A DNA stretch of 64,000 bases from Deltaproteobacteria bacterium (GCA_020632715.1 JACKFA010000008.1:410256-474255), one strand, 5' to 3'; positions 34,266 through 43,518 are shown, counted from the stretch's first letter. The notes: a model not told the origin generated them from the letters alone. A program made the numbers and translations.

Positions 34266-34655
34266 ATGCTTACCCGAGGACCTCGCACCGGCTTCCGTGT
34301 CCGCCCCAACCCGTCCCGCCCGGTGGTCGTCCGCGTCGACGATCCCGATGGGGCCGAGCTCTTCTACGCGACCGACGTCAGCGAGAGCGGCGTCGGCTTC
34401 CTCGTCCTGAGCCCAGGGCTCCCGCTCGCCGTCGGCGCGACGGTGCAGCTCACGCTCACCCTGCCCTCGCCCGTGGCGAGCGTGTTCCGCTGCCGCGGTG
34501 AGGTGCGTCGGCTCGACGGAGCGCGCTGCGGGATCGCCCTCGTCGACCTCCGCGACAGCCAGATCGGCCTGCTCAGGAACTACGTCGCGACGCGGCTCGC
34601 GTGCCACGACTTCAAGGAGCGCACGGCGGAGCGGGTGGCGGTCGTCACCTGCTGA
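34266..34655 (+). CDS. PilZ-domain protein, stand-alone
   Basis: A 129-residue protein made of one PilZ domain. The DVSESGVGFLVLSP element matches the D/N-x-S-x-x-G motif, and Arg residues in RPNPSRPVVVRV occupy the usual upstream Arg-containing segment, although the RxxxR spacing is one residue longer than canonical. PilZ domains bind cyclic-di-GMP, and single-domain members often act on motility or polysaccharide in myxobacteria. Binding here is plausible but not certain given the altered Arg spacing. It is monocistronic, with a 19-base gap to the convergent gene. Confidence 0.8.
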   Translation: MLTRGPRTGFRVRPNPSRPVVVRVDDPDGAELFYATDVSESGVGFLVLSPGLPLAVGATVQLTLTLPSPVASVFRCRGEVRRLDGARCGIALVDLRDSQIGLLRNYVATRLACHDFKERTAERVAVVTC

Positions 34656-34674
34656 CCGTGGGTCGGCGCGACGC

Positions 34675-35441
34675 TCAGCGCGCGCTCGTCGTGAACACCT
34701 CCCAGCGGCGCCCGGCGAGCCAGCCCCGGACCATGTCGTCGCCGAACAGGCGGGCCGCCACGCGGTAGCGCGAGACGAAGGCCGGCGCCGTGGCGGCGTC
34801 CTCGCAGACGACGCCCTCCATGGGGCCCGCGTGGCACATGAGGACGGCGCCGTCGGCGCGCACGTCGAGGAACCCGGCGTGGCGGTCGAGGCCGAGGGCG
34901 TAGACGCCGGGGCCGTTGGCGCGGACGGCGGCGACGACGTCGGCTGCGGCGCGATCGGAGAAGCGGAGGAGGGCCTCCTTCGGGACGAAGGTGCGCGCGA
35001 TGTGCTCGGAGGCGGCCTGCCCGAGGCGGAGGCGCGCCGCGTCGAAGCCGAGGTCGGTGAGCGCGGTCGCGACGAAGTGGCCGCAGGCGATGGCGCCCGC
35101 GCCCGGCGTGCGCGTGGTGCCGTAGAAGTCCCAGTCGGTGCCGCGCCAGGCCGGCATGACGACCTCGCGGAAGGCGCCCTCGAGGGCGCGCCGGCCCTCG
35201 GCGAGGACGGCCGCGCGGGCGGCGTCGGTGCGCGCGCGGCGGCGAGGTCGCGGGCGAGCCGCTCGCGGCGCGCGTCGAGGGCGCCGAGGCGCGTCGCGTA
35301 GAGGGCGCGCGCGAGGCGGGTGGCGTCGAGGCCCGCGGCCGGCAGATCGGCGGCCGGGGTGGGCGAGCAGGCGCTCGCGAGCGCCGCGAGCGCGGACAGG
35401 GCGAGGAGCGCGCGGCGTGGCGCGACGGCGGCGTGGGGCAT
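34675..35441 (-). pseudogene. Papain-fold (NlpC/P60-like) lipoprotein, frameshifted
   Basis: From ATG 35441 one frame encodes a lipoprotein signal (ALAALASAC) and about 45 residues of helix. From about 35235 onward the protein continues in another frame (RTDAARAAVLAEGRRALEG, then MPAWRGTDWDFYGTTRTPG) to 34675. The break falls in a (CG)4 run at 35231-35238. The body has a candidate catalytic Cys in AIACGHFV and His in LGLDRHAGFLDV, an order and spacing like NlpC/P60 peptidases. I infer a cell-wall-acting or related hydrolase with low certainty. Either the indel is an assembly error or the gene is dead; only a leaderless fragment from ATG 35157 is intact. Confidence 0.65.
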
Positions 35442-35524
35442 GGCTCGGCTCCGCGGTGGTGGGCTCGGGGGGCGCGGAGCGAACGGGCGGGGCGCGCGGG
35501 CGATTCCGCGCGGCCGGCCCCGTG

Positions 35525-36562
35525 TCAACGCGGGCGCGAGCGGGCGAGGACCCAGTCGAGGAGGCGCTCGGTGAAGGCCGGGCGGAACTCGGGGTAGTGG
35601 TCGTTGCCCTCGAGCTCCCAGAGCTGGAGGTCGTAGGCGGCGTCGCAGCCGGCGTGGAAGCGGGCGATGGTGGTCTCGTTGGGGACGCCGTCGTCGACGA
35701 GCTCGTAGGTCTTCGGATCGGTGTGGAAGGTGCCGAGGTCGCAGCCGGCGCGGGCGCCCCAGCGGTCCATCATCTCGAGCGCGCCGGGGGCCTCGTCGTC
35801 GCCGTCGAAGGGCATGACGTCGTCCTCGAGCCCGTGGACCTGGAGGACCGAGACCGGGGCGTCGGCGTGGCAGAGGGACGGGTCGAGGAAGCCGGAGCCG
35901 GCGAGGCTCGCGACGGCGGCGACGCGACGCGGCATCTCGCAGGCCATGCGGTAGGCCATGAAGCCCCCGTTCGAGTGGCCGACGAACGCGACCTTGTCGG
36001 GGTCGATGTGGACGCGGCGGGCGAGCTCGTCGAGGAGGTCCGTGAGGTATCCGACGTCGTCGACGCCGGAGCCGTCGTAGTCGCAGCAGGTGTCGGTGGC
36101 GTTCCAGAAGGGGGCGCCGTCGGAGTCGAGGGTGCCGTCGGGGAGGACGAGGGCGAAGCCGCGCTCGGCGACGCGGCCCGAGAGGTCGATCCAGTCGTCG
36201 AGATCGGAGGCGAGGTTCCAGTAGCCGCCGAGGAGGAAGACCACGGGGAGCGCCTCGGCGCCGTCGTAGCCGGGCGGGAGGCGGAGGGCGGCGGGGCGCT
36301 TGCCGCCGAGCTCGGTCGGCGGCGGGAGCTCCCAGGTCGGGGCGGGCGTGGTGTCCATGACGAGCGTGTCGGCGGCGGCGTCGGGATCGCCCGCGCCGTC
36401 GAGGACGTCGTCCTGCGCGCTGTCGTCGCTGGAGGTGGCGTCCGCGGCGTCGGCGGAGGCGGTGTCCGCGACGTCGGCGGTCTCTGGGCCGGAGCCCGAG
36501 CCGGAGCCGGACCCAGAGCACGCGGCGAGCGCGAGGAGCGAGAACACGAGGATGGAGCGCAT
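35525..36562 (-). CDS. PHB-depolymerase/feruloyl-esterase-like lipoprotein
   Basis: A 345-residue lipoprotein (lipobox LAAC, Cys15). A (SG) run and an acidic Ala/Asp/Ser/Thr linker extend to about residue 72. The catalytic domain matches the LpqC/polyhydroxybutyrate-depolymerase-like esterases: LPVVFLLGGYWN, FWNATDTCCDYDGSGVDDVGYL, nucleophile Ser197 in FVGHSNGGFMAYRMAC, an acid in VHGLEDDVMPFDG and His in GNDHYPE. Such enzymes split ester bonds in polymers or aromatic esters outside the cell. It is followed by the papain-fold lipoprotein gene 83 bases downstream, possibly co-transcribed. Confidence 0.88.
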   Translation of the reverse strand: MRSILVFSLLALAACSGSGSGSGSGPETADVADTASADAADATSSDDSAQDDVLDGAGDPDAAADTLVMDTTPAPTWELPPPTELGGKRPAALRLPPGYDGAEALPVVFLLGGYWNLASDLDDWIDLSGRVAERGFALVLPDGTLDSDGAPFWNATDTCCDYDGSGVDDVGYLTDLLDELARRVHIDPDKVAFVGHSNGGFMAYRMACEMPRRVAAVASLAGSGFLDPSLCHADAPVSVLQVHGLEDDVMPFDGDDEAPGALEMMDRWGARAGCDLGTFHTDPKTYELVDDGVPNETTIARFHAGCDAAYDLQLWELEGNDHYPEFRPAFTERLLDWVLARSRPR

Positions 36563-36630
36563 CCCCGGATGATGGCGCGGCGAGCCGGCTCGCGTCCACC
36601 GCGGCGTGGCGTCGCCGCGCGAGGCCCGCG

Positions 36631-39003
36631 CTACGGCGCCGCGTCGGGCGAGGCCGCGTCGGGCGAGGCCGCGCCGCCGCTCTCGGGGGACAGGTGCGCG
36701 GCGAAGAAGGCGCGGACGCGATCGTAGAGGACCTGCGTCATCTCCGGCTCGGCGACGAGGTGCGTGAAGCCCGCGAGCGGGAGCAGCTCCGCGTGCTGGT
36801 GCGCGCGGAGGAGCGCGTCCATGAGCTTCAGGCTGTGCGAGAAGTAGACGTTGTCGTCCGCCGTGCCGTGGATGAGGAGGAGCGGCCGCTGGAGCTTCTG
36901 CGCGTGCGTGAGCACCGAGCTCTGCCCGTAGGGATCGCCCGCGTCCTCGGGGAGCCCGAGGTAGCGCTCGGTGTAGTGCGTGTCGTAGTCGCGCCAGTCC
37001 GTCACGGGCGCCCCGGCGACGCCCGCCGTGAACACGTCGGGCCGCTGTAGCACCGCCTGCGCCGCGAAGTAGCCGCCGAACGACCACCCGGTGACGCCCA
37101 CCCGCGAGAGATCCATCTGCGGCACGTGGCGCGCGGCGGCCTGCAGGGCCTCCACCTGATCGCCGAGCGGCGCCGAGATGAGGTCGCCCTTGATCGCCCG
37201 CTCCCACGCCCGGCCGCGACCCGGCGTACCGCGCCCGTCGAACGACACCACGATGTAGCCCTGATCCGCGAGCCACTGCGGGAAGATCCAGTTGTCCCGC
37301 TTCTTCTCGACGATCCGGTAGTGCGGCCCGCCGTACACCGAGAGGATCACCGGGTAGCGCCGCGCCTCGTCGAAGTCCTGCGGGCGCACGATCGCCGCCC
37401 GGAAGGCCCGCGGGTGGTCGAGCGCGAGCACCTCCACCTTCGGCGAGAACGGCGGCGTCTCCTGCTTCGAGGCGATCGGCGAAGGCTCCGCCCCGGCGCG
37501 CACGAACGCCACCGCCGGCGCCGCCTCGAGCGACTCCGTCCCCCGCACCCAGGCGCCCGGCTCACCGGCCAGGACGCTCATGTAGCCAGCGCCGTCCGTG
37601 AGCTGCTTCGGCGGCTCCTTCCCGGCGAGGTCGACGAGGTAGACCTGCTGCTCCGTCGGCTCGGCCGACGCCTCGACGAGCGCCTGCCCGTCCTTCACGG
37701 CCGCGAGCCGGCGGAAGCCGAAGCCCGGCGGGAGGAGCGTGCGCACGAGCGCGCCCTCGCCGTCGCGCACCTCGATCTGCCCGTCGCCGTCGCGCTCCGT
37801 CGTCCAGAGGAACGCCTCACCCCCCGGGAGCCAGCGCGGCACCGCCTGGTCGATGTTGAGCCAGGCGTCGTCCTTCTCGACGTGGATCGGCGTCGTCGCG
37901 CCCGTCGCGGGGTCGACGACGAGGACCGCCTCCTCGTCCTGGCGCCGCGACTGCACGACGAGCGTCAGCGGGCCGTCGTCGCGCCACGCCACGGTCGCGA
38001 GGTAGGGGTAGCGCTCGTGGTCCCAGGTGAGCCACGTCGTGTCACCGCCGGCGCGCGCGATGAGCCCGAGCCGCACCTTCGCGTTCTCCTTCCCGGGCCG
38101 CGGGTAGCGCGACGTGTACGCCGCCTTCTCCGGGTGCATCGGGTCGGCGATGGTCACCTCCTCGACCGCGGCCTCGTCGTTCTCCTGATACAGGATCCGG
38201 TCGGCCGTGGGCGACCACCAGAAGCCGTGCATCCGGTCCATCTCCTCCTGCGCGACGAACTCGGCGACGCCGTTCGTCACGGCGGGGCGCCCGCCGGCGT
38301 CGGTGAGCTTCCGCCAGCTCGTCCCGTCGGGGAGGTCGAGGACCCAGACCTCGCCGTCGATGGCGCAGGCGACGCCGCTGTCGTCGGGCGCGAGCCGCGG
38401 ATCGATGGGGAAGCCCGGCGGCGCCGGGAGCTCGGTCACGTGGCCCGTGCCGCGCTCCATCAGGTAGAGCGAGCCCGAGAGCGGGAAGAAGAGGCGCGCC
38501 TCGTCCTTCGTGAGCGAGAACGTCGCGATCCCCTTCGTGAGCATGCGAGCGCGCTCGCGGCGGGCCTTCTCCTCGGGCGTCAGGTTCTCGGCGGCGCCGC
38601 CGAGGACGAGGTCCGCCGTGGCGACGACGCGCTCCTCGCCGGTCGCGACGTCGAGCTGCCAGAGGTCGTTGACGAAGCTGCGCGGGCCCGATCGGAGGAA
38701 GAGCACGGCGCTGCCGTCCTTCGTGACGTGGAAGCCCTTCGGCCGCCCGAGGCGGAAGCGGAGCGTCTCGGCCCAGGCCGTCAGGAAGCCCGGGTGCGCG
38801 TCCTCGACCGCCGGCGCAGGCGCCGTCGGGCGCGGCCCCTTCTCCGGCGCGCACGGCGGGGTCGCCGCGGCGGGGGCGGTCGCGTCCGCGGTGGCCGAGG
38901 ACGGCGGCGGCGCCGTGCTCCCCGGGTTCGGCGCGGGGGCCTTCTCGCCGCAGGCGGCGAGCGCGAGGAGAGCCAGCGCGGCGGGGGCGTACGGGAGGCG
39001 CAT
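36631..39003 (-). CDS. S9 prolyl oligopeptidase family protein, DPP4-like lipoprotein
   Basis: A 790-residue lipoprotein (lipobox LAAC, about residue 18) with a Pro/Ala/Thr spacer. Residues 80-500 form the beta-propeller, including EFVAQEEMDRMHGFWWSP, where the paired Glu that hold the substrate N-terminus in dipeptidyl peptidase IV are conserved. The C-terminal hydrolase carries Ser641 in GWSFGGY, Asp716/717 in HGTADDNV and His748 in GFTHLV. It should remove X-Pro or X-Ala dipeptides from peptides outside the inner membrane. The C-terminus ends in a short duplicated ASPDA tail. Confidence 0.92.
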   Translation of the reverse strand: MRLPYAPAALALLALAACGEKAPAPNPGSTAPPPSSATADATAPAAATPPCAPEKGPRPTAPAPAVEDAHPGFLTAWAETLRFRLGRPKGFHVTKDGSAVLFLRSGPRSFVNDLWQLDVATGEERVVATADLVLGGAAENLTPEEKARRERARMLTKGIATFSLTKDEARLFFPLSGSLYLMERGTGHVTELPAPPGFPIDPRLAPDDSGVACAIDGEVWVLDLPDGTSWRKLTDAGGRPAVTNGVAEFVAQEEMDRMHGFWWSPTADRILYQENDEAAVEEVTIADPMHPEKAAYTSRYPRPGKENAKVRLGLIARAGGDTTWLTWDHERYPYLATVAWRDDGPLTLVVQSRRQDEEAVLVVDPATGATTPIHVEKDDAWLNIDQAVPRWLPGGEAFLWTTERDGDGQIEVRDGEGALVRTLLPPGFGFRRLAAVKDGQALVEASAEPTEQQVYLVDLAGKEPPKQLTDGAGYMSVLAGEPGAWVRGTESLEAAPAVAFVRAGAEPSPIASKQETPPFSPKVEVLALDHPRAFRAAIVRPQDFDEARRYPVILSVYGGPHYRIVEKKRDNWIFPQWLADQGYIVVSFDGRGTPGRGRAWERAIKGDLISAPLGDQVEALQAAARHVPQMDLSRVGVTGWSFGGYFAAQAVLQRPDVFTAGVAGAPVTDWRDYDTHYTERYLGLPEDAGDPYGQSSVLTHAQKLQRPLLLIHGTADDNVYFSHSLKLMDALLRAHQHAELLPLAGFTHLVAEPEMTQVLYDRVRAFFAAHLSPESGGAASPDAASPDAAP

Positions 39004-39106
39004 GGAGAGCTCGCTTGACGAGAGAAGCGCGGACCATAGCGCGGCGACGGCGCCCGCGCACGCCGGAAGCGCCGGGCTCGCCTCCCCCGCCCCGCCCGCG
39101 GCGCCC

Positions 39107-41152
39107 CTACTCGCCGGGCGGGCTCAGGTTCGGCAGGAGCCGCTCGTAGAGCTCATCGGGGAACACGCCGACGTTCACGTTGTAGACCGCGCGAGGCAGC
39201 GCCGGTTGCAGCGTCGGGAGCGGCAGGTGCGACGCGAGCGCGTCGTAGACGAGCGAGTCGGGCCCGGAGTACGGCTGGGCCGTGACGAAGCCAGCCGTCT
39301 CGAGCGCCTTGGTCGTGATGAGGCCGCTGTCCCCGAACCAGACGGCCGCGCCCATCGCTTCCTCGCAGTACGGGTCGTCGGGGCAGCCCCAGAACCGCCA
39401 GAGCTCGTCGTCCCGCCGCTCGCAGCCCGCGACGCCACAGCTGTCGAAGACGACGACCCCCCAGTCGATCGCGGAGAGCTCCTCGAGGAGGGCGTCGCCG
39501 GCGAGCGGGAGGTCGAGCCGCTCGTCGCAGATGGTCTCGCGGAAGGTGCTGCCGCCCGCGGTGCTCCACCCCATGAGGATCCGCGGGGGCCCGCCCGCCG
39601 CCCCCGACGTCTGGTAGCGCTCCGGGATCGCGGTCGTCGTGGCGCCGTCGAGGACGCGGACGATGCTGCAGCGACCCGCGTTCTCGGTCTCGATGGAGAG
39701 CCGGATGAAGGGCAGCTCGCTCGAGCCGGAGCTCTGGTACCCCATGACCGTCGCGCCCCCGTCGTAGCCGAAGTAGCCGTCGACCCGGATGGCCGTGATC
39801 ACGACGGGATCGGGGCCCTCGTAGCCCGGGGTGTCGTCGCACGCGTCGGGGATCCCGTCCCGGTCGAGGTCGAGCCGGTCGCCGCCGCTCGCGCAGCGGT
39901 CGCAGGCGTCGCGCACGCCGTCGCCGTCGGCGTCGGGCTCCCCGTCGCGCGGCGCCGGGTCGGCGCAGGGGCAGAGCGTCTCCTCGCCGGCGACACCCGC
40001 GCAGCGCGGGCTCACCCAGCCCGGGTTCTCCGCGATGAACGCCTGCCACCCGGCGACGACGCGCTGCCGCAGCGGCTCGGTCCCGCCGTACCCCGCGACG
40101 GTCCCGCGGATCCCGCCCAGCGGATCGACGATGTAGAAGTCGGGGAACGACGGCCGGAGCGGGGCGCAGGTGCCGCCGTCCGCGAGCGGCCCGCTGACCT
40201 GGGCGCCCGCGAGCACCGGCTCCGAGACGCGGTAGGCGAGCGCCCACTCGGCGGCGTCGAGGGTCGCGGCGGGGCTCTCCTGGTGGATGTTCTCGAGCAG
40301 GACCTCCACGATCGAGAAGCCCCACGCGTCGCTCAGGGCCTCGACCTCGTCGTGGAGCGCCGCCGACTCCCGCGCGAAGAGCGTGCACGGGTAGCACCAC
40401 ACGCCGCCCACCTCGACGAGGAGCATGTCGCCGTAGAACTGGCCGAGGGAGACGTCGGTGGCGCCGTACTCGTCGAGCGCCCCCTCGATGCGCGGGAAGC
40501 GCCCGTCCTCGCAGACGGCGTAGTCCGCCGGGTAGAGGTCTAGCGGCCAGCCGTTGTCGGCCGTCGGGACGGGTGCTGTGGACGCCGTGTCGAGGACGAG
40601 CGACCACGCGGTCGGCTCGCCCGCGCGGCAGCGCACGGTGACCTCGACGTCGAGCGGGCCGCCCCCCGCGGGCGCCGTGAGGTCGGCCGTGAGGACGTGG
40701 CCCGCGGGCTCCCCCGCGCTGTCGAGGACGAGGCCGTCCTGCGCGGGGACCGCGATCCGGACGTCGAGCGTGCTCGCGCCCTCGGCCCAGGTGAGCCACG
40801 CGCTGAGGGGCCCGAGGCAGCCGCGGAGCGTGAAGGCGTCGACGTCGCCGTCGTCGCCGCAGCGGCTCGCGTAGCCGCGGATGGCGAGGTCGCCGTTCGC
40901 GTAGGCGATGACCTCGGGGGCGTCGCCCGCCTCGCGCTCGACATGGATCGCCGCGGGGCCGTCGCAGGTCGCGAGCGGGCCGGTCGCGGTGTCGCCGTCG
41001 ACGGTGTCTCCGTCGGGCGAGGTCGTGTCCGCGGGCGCGGCCGTGTCGACGTCGGCGGGGGCCGTGGCGTCGGAGGCGTCGCCCTGGGCGCCCTCCCCGC
41101 CGCACGCCCCCATGAGGACGCAGGCAAGCGCGATGTTCGAGGCTCGTCGCAT
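39107..41152 (-). CDS. Thioredoxin-like lipoprotein with thrombospondin type-3 repeats
   Basis: A 681-residue lipoprotein; ATG 41152 follows an AAGGAG site. The lipobox is MGAC (Cys17), followed by an acidic Asp/Thr/Ala linker to about residue 60. A beta domain comes next, then a thioredoxin-fold region with GVWCYPC (Cys253/Cys256), placed as in TlpA/AhpC-like proteins. Residues 402-440 are two calcium-type repeats (DADGDGVRDACD, DLDRDGIPDACD). The last 240 residues form an unknown Cys-containing domain. An extracytoplasmic redox role is possible but the domain mix is unfamiliar. It is second in an operon with the gene 18 bases upstream. Confidence 0.8.
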   Translation of the reverse strand: MRRASNIALACVLMGACGGEGAQGDASDATAPADVDTAAPADTTSPDGDTVDGDTATGPLATCDGPAAIHVEREAGDAPEVIAYANGDLAIRGYASRCGDDGDVDAFTLRGCLGPLSAWLTWAEGASTLDVRIAVPAQDGLVLDSAGEPAGHVLTADLTAPAGGGPLDVEVTVRCRAGEPTAWSLVLDTASTAPVPTADNGWPLDLYPADYAVCEDGRFPRIEGALDEYGATDVSLGQFYGDMLLVEVGGVWCYPCTLFARESAALHDEVEALSDAWGFSIVEVLLENIHQESPAATLDAAEWALAYRVSEPVLAGAQVSGPLADGGTCAPLRPSFPDFYIVDPLGGIRGTVAGYGGTEPLRQRVVAGWQAFIAENPGWVSPRCAGVAGEETLCPCADPAPRDGEPDADGDGVRDACDRCASGGDRLDLDRDGIPDACDDTPGYEGPDPVVITAIRVDGYFGYDGGATVMGYQSSGSSELPFIRLSIETENAGRCSIVRVLDGATTTAIPERYQTSGAAGGPPRILMGWSTAGGSTFRETICDERLDLPLAGDALLEELSAIDWGVVVFDSCGVAGCERRDDELWRFWGCPDDPYCEEAMGAAVWFGDSGLITTKALETAGFVTAQPYSGPDSLVYDALASHLPLPTLQPALPRAVYNVNVGVFPDELYERLLPNLSPPGE

Positions 41153-41170
41153 GAGCGGGCTCCTTCTCAA

Positions 41171-42115
41171 TCAGTCGGCGCAGGCGCCGCCCGGCATGAC
41201 GCGGAGGTAGAGCCCGCCGAGCAGCGAGAACGGCTCGCAGCCGGTCGCCGAGGTCGTCGCCTCGCCGCTCACCTGGCTCGCCTCCTCGCACGCGTTGTAG
41301 GCCATCGTGAAGGAGAAGCGGCCGTTTCTGCAGGAGAACCCGTCGAAGGAGGCGCTCGCCTGGTTGTAGGAGCCGCAACAGCCGTAGCGGTCGTCGACGG
41401 GGAACGCGATGACCTGCTCCGTAGGCGCGGTGCACGCGGCGTCCGAGAAGACGCGGACGAAGACGACGTGGTCGAGCGGCAGCGGCGTCCCGAGACAGGC
41501 GACGACGCTCGCCCACGGCTCGGGGTTCGTCGCCGTCACCGCGCGGTAGTGGAGGTCCGTCCCGAACGTGTGGGTCTGCCCCGCGCCCGAGGCCGAGACG
41601 AAGACGGCTGTGCCGCCGACGATCTCCGAGAAGTCCTCCGAGAAGCGCATGTCGTACTCGATCCGGTCCGCGCCGAGGAACGTGTCGGGCGAGAAGTCGA
41701 TGGTCCCGGTGAACCGGCGAGCCGCGACGTCGAGCGATGGGTTCACGAACGGCTTCGTCGCGGGGAAGGACGCGCCGCTGTCGAGCTTGTTGCCGAGCGC
41801 GTCGAGCCGGGTGTAGTCCACGTGGACGTCGTCCGCGGCGACGAAGTGGTACGACGCGACCCCGACGCCGGCGCGCTGGACGTAGACGAGACCGATCGGG
41901 GGCGCGGAGGCGCTCGTGTCCGCCGCGTCGGCGGTGTCCGCCGGCGCCGTGTCGGCGGGCGTGGCAGTGTCGGCGGGCGTGGCAGTGTCCGCGGGCGTCT
42001 GGGTGTCCACCGTCGTCGCCGTGTCGGTGGCGGCCCCGCCGCCGTCGTCCCCGCACGACGCGGCGAGGAACGCGAGACATAGCGCGGAGGCGCGCACGAA
42101 GCGGTGCTGCGGCAT
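41171..42115 (-). CDS. Lipoprotein of unknown function with TPADTA repeats
   Basis: A 314-residue lipoprotein (lipobox AASC, Cys21). CGDDGGG is followed by about 45 residues of TDTA/TPADTA repeats. The remaining 240 residues are beta-rich with ten or so Cys (CCGSYNQASASFDGFSC, CEEAS). I do not recognise the fold; the closest impression is a beta-sandwich surface protein. It is the first gene of a two-gene operon with the thioredoxin-like lipoprotein, so the two probably work together on the cell surface. Confidence 0.78.
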   Translation of the reverse strand: MPQHRFVRASALCLAFLAASCGDDGGGAATDTATTVDTQTPADTATPADTATPADTAPADTADAADTSASAPPIGLVYVQRAGVGVASYHFVAADDVHVDYTRLDALGNKLDSGASFPATKPFVNPSLDVAARRFTGTIDFSPDTFLGADRIEYDMRFSEDFSEIVGGTAVFVSASGAGQTHTFGTDLHYRAVTATNPEPWASVVACLGTPLPLDHVVFVRVFSDAACTAPTEQVIAFPVDDRYGCCGSYNQASASFDGFSCRNGRFSFTMAYNACEEASQVSGEATTSATGCEPFSLLGGLYLRVMPGGACAD

Positions 42116-42149
42116 GGCTGGACTCCGTTCGCGACGCCCGCGCCGCGGC

Positions 42150-42155
42150 AGTATA
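42150..42155 (-). promoter_or_regulatory. Putative -10 element for the 42115-39107 operon
   Basis: The minus strand reads TATACT, 34 bases before the ATG at 42115, in the only AT-rich patch of this intergenic region (42150-42169). A second TATA-like word lies just upstream. No good -35 is visible. Confidence 0.45.
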
Positions 42156-42273
42156 ACACGGGGTATAGTCCCACCCTGCCAGCGCCTTCCTCGCGTCGCA
42201 ACCCCATTTTCAATCGACCGGGCGATACGGCACAGAGCGCCGCGAAGAGCGCCGTGTCAGCCTGCGGCGCCGC

Positions 42274-43518
42274 TCACGGCCCGACCGCCGCCAGCGCCCG
42301 CCGCGACGGCGCCCCGGTCTTCTGGAGGAGCGACGCGACCTGGTTCGCGACCGTCCGGCGCGAGCGCGCCCGCGCGGACGCGATCTCCTCGTTGCTCATG
42401 CCGCGGCGGAGGAGGGAGAGGACGTCGCGCTCGGCAGGCGTCAGGGCGGCGCGGTCGACGTCGCCGCCGGCCGCCCCGGCCGCCCCGGCCGCCCCGAACA
42501 TGGGCCCGACGACCGCGAGGAGCGCCGTCCGCGAGCGCAGGCCCACCTTCGCGGCGGCCCGCTGCAGCGCCGTCGAGACGGCGCTAGGCGACAGGCCGAG
42601 CGCGTAGGAGATGCCCTTGCCGGTGACCCCGCGCGCGGCGAGGCGCACGACGTCGATCTCACGCGCCGTGAAGCGCGCGTGCGGCTCGGCGCGCGGGGCG
42701 TTGTGGACGAGCAGGTAGTAGCGCTTGCCGTCGGTGTCCTCGCGCGGCACGACGCTGTAGCGGCCGACGATGAGGGCCTGCCAGTGGTCGATCGCCGCGG
42801 GCTCGCGCCGGTGGCGCTCGAGGCGCGCGCGCTCGACCTGCGCGACGTGGGCCGCGAGCCGCTCACGCCGCGCCGCGACCGCGGCGTCGGCGACGTGGAC
42901 GAACCGACCCGCGGGGGAGAGCACCGCGGCGACCGCCGCCTCGGGGGCCACCTGGAGCCGCGCCGCGGTGTCGAGGTGCCCCGCGACCCGCTCGAGGACG
43001 CGGCGCTCACCGCGCGCGAGGTGGACGACCTCGCTCGCCCAGCTCGACACGACGACCACGAGCCCCGGGCGCGGGTAGGCGAACAGAACGGACCCGTCCG
43101 GCGCCCCGACGGCCGCGCGGTACGCTCGCAGGATGGCGAGCCCCTCGCCGGTGATGTGCGCCTCGCTCGCGCGGTAGGTGGTGACCGTCGGGCCGGGGTA
43201 GTAGACCGCGCGCATCCCCTCGCGCCCGAGGCAGCGGAGCTGCGCCGCGAACCCGGGGCTGAGGTCATCGACCGCGCCCCCTCCGACCACGGCCGCGAGG
43301 GGCGTCGGCCCGGCAAAGTCGTCGCCGTGGGCGACGACCCCGAGGCTCGGCGTGAGCGGGTCCGCGAGGAGCGACGTGAACGCGCCGAGGGCGCGCCGGG
43401 ACCAGCGCTCGAGATCGGGCGCCGGCTCGTACAGGGCCTCGAGGACGCCGATCACGTCGGCGCGGGCGGCGAGGAGCGTCATCGGACTGCTCATGGGCGT
43501 GCGGGATCCGACGAGCAT
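42274..43518 (-). CDS. Regulator with two tandem LuxR-type HTH domains
   Basis: A 414-residue cytoplasmic protein; alternative starts lie at codons 9 and 13. The N-terminal 270 residues look like a GAF/PAS-like sensory part and resemble the unknown N-domains of myxobacterial LuxR proteins. Two complete LuxR-type helix-turn-helix domains follow: about 283-333 (FTAREIDVVRLAARGVTGKG...SPSAVSTALQRAA) and 358-410 (LTPAERDVLSLLRRGMSNEE...RRTVANQVASLLQK). A short Ala/Gly linker (AGAAGAAGG) encoded by a triplicated GGCCGCCCC word joins them. It is divergent from the two-component system at 43619. Confidence 0.85.
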   Translation of the reverse strand: MLVGSRTPMSSPMTLLAARADVIGVLEALYEPAPDLERWSRRALGAFTSLLADPLTPSLGVVAHGDDFAGPTPLAAVVGGGAVDDLSPGFAAQLRCLGREGMRAVYYPGPTVTTYRASEAHITGEGLAILRAYRAAVGAPDGSVLFAYPRPGLVVVVSSWASEVVHLARGERRVLERVAGHLDTAARLQVAPEAAVAAVLSPAGRFVHVADAAVAARRERLAAHVAQVERARLERHRREPAAIDHWQALIVGRYSVVPREDTDGKRYYLLVHNAPRAEPHARFTAREIDVVRLAARGVTGKGISYALGLSPSAVSTALQRAAAKVGLRSRTALLAVVGPMFGAAGAAGAAGGDVDRAALTPAERDVLSLLRRGMSNEEIASARARSRRTVANQVASLLQKTGAPSRRALAAVGP

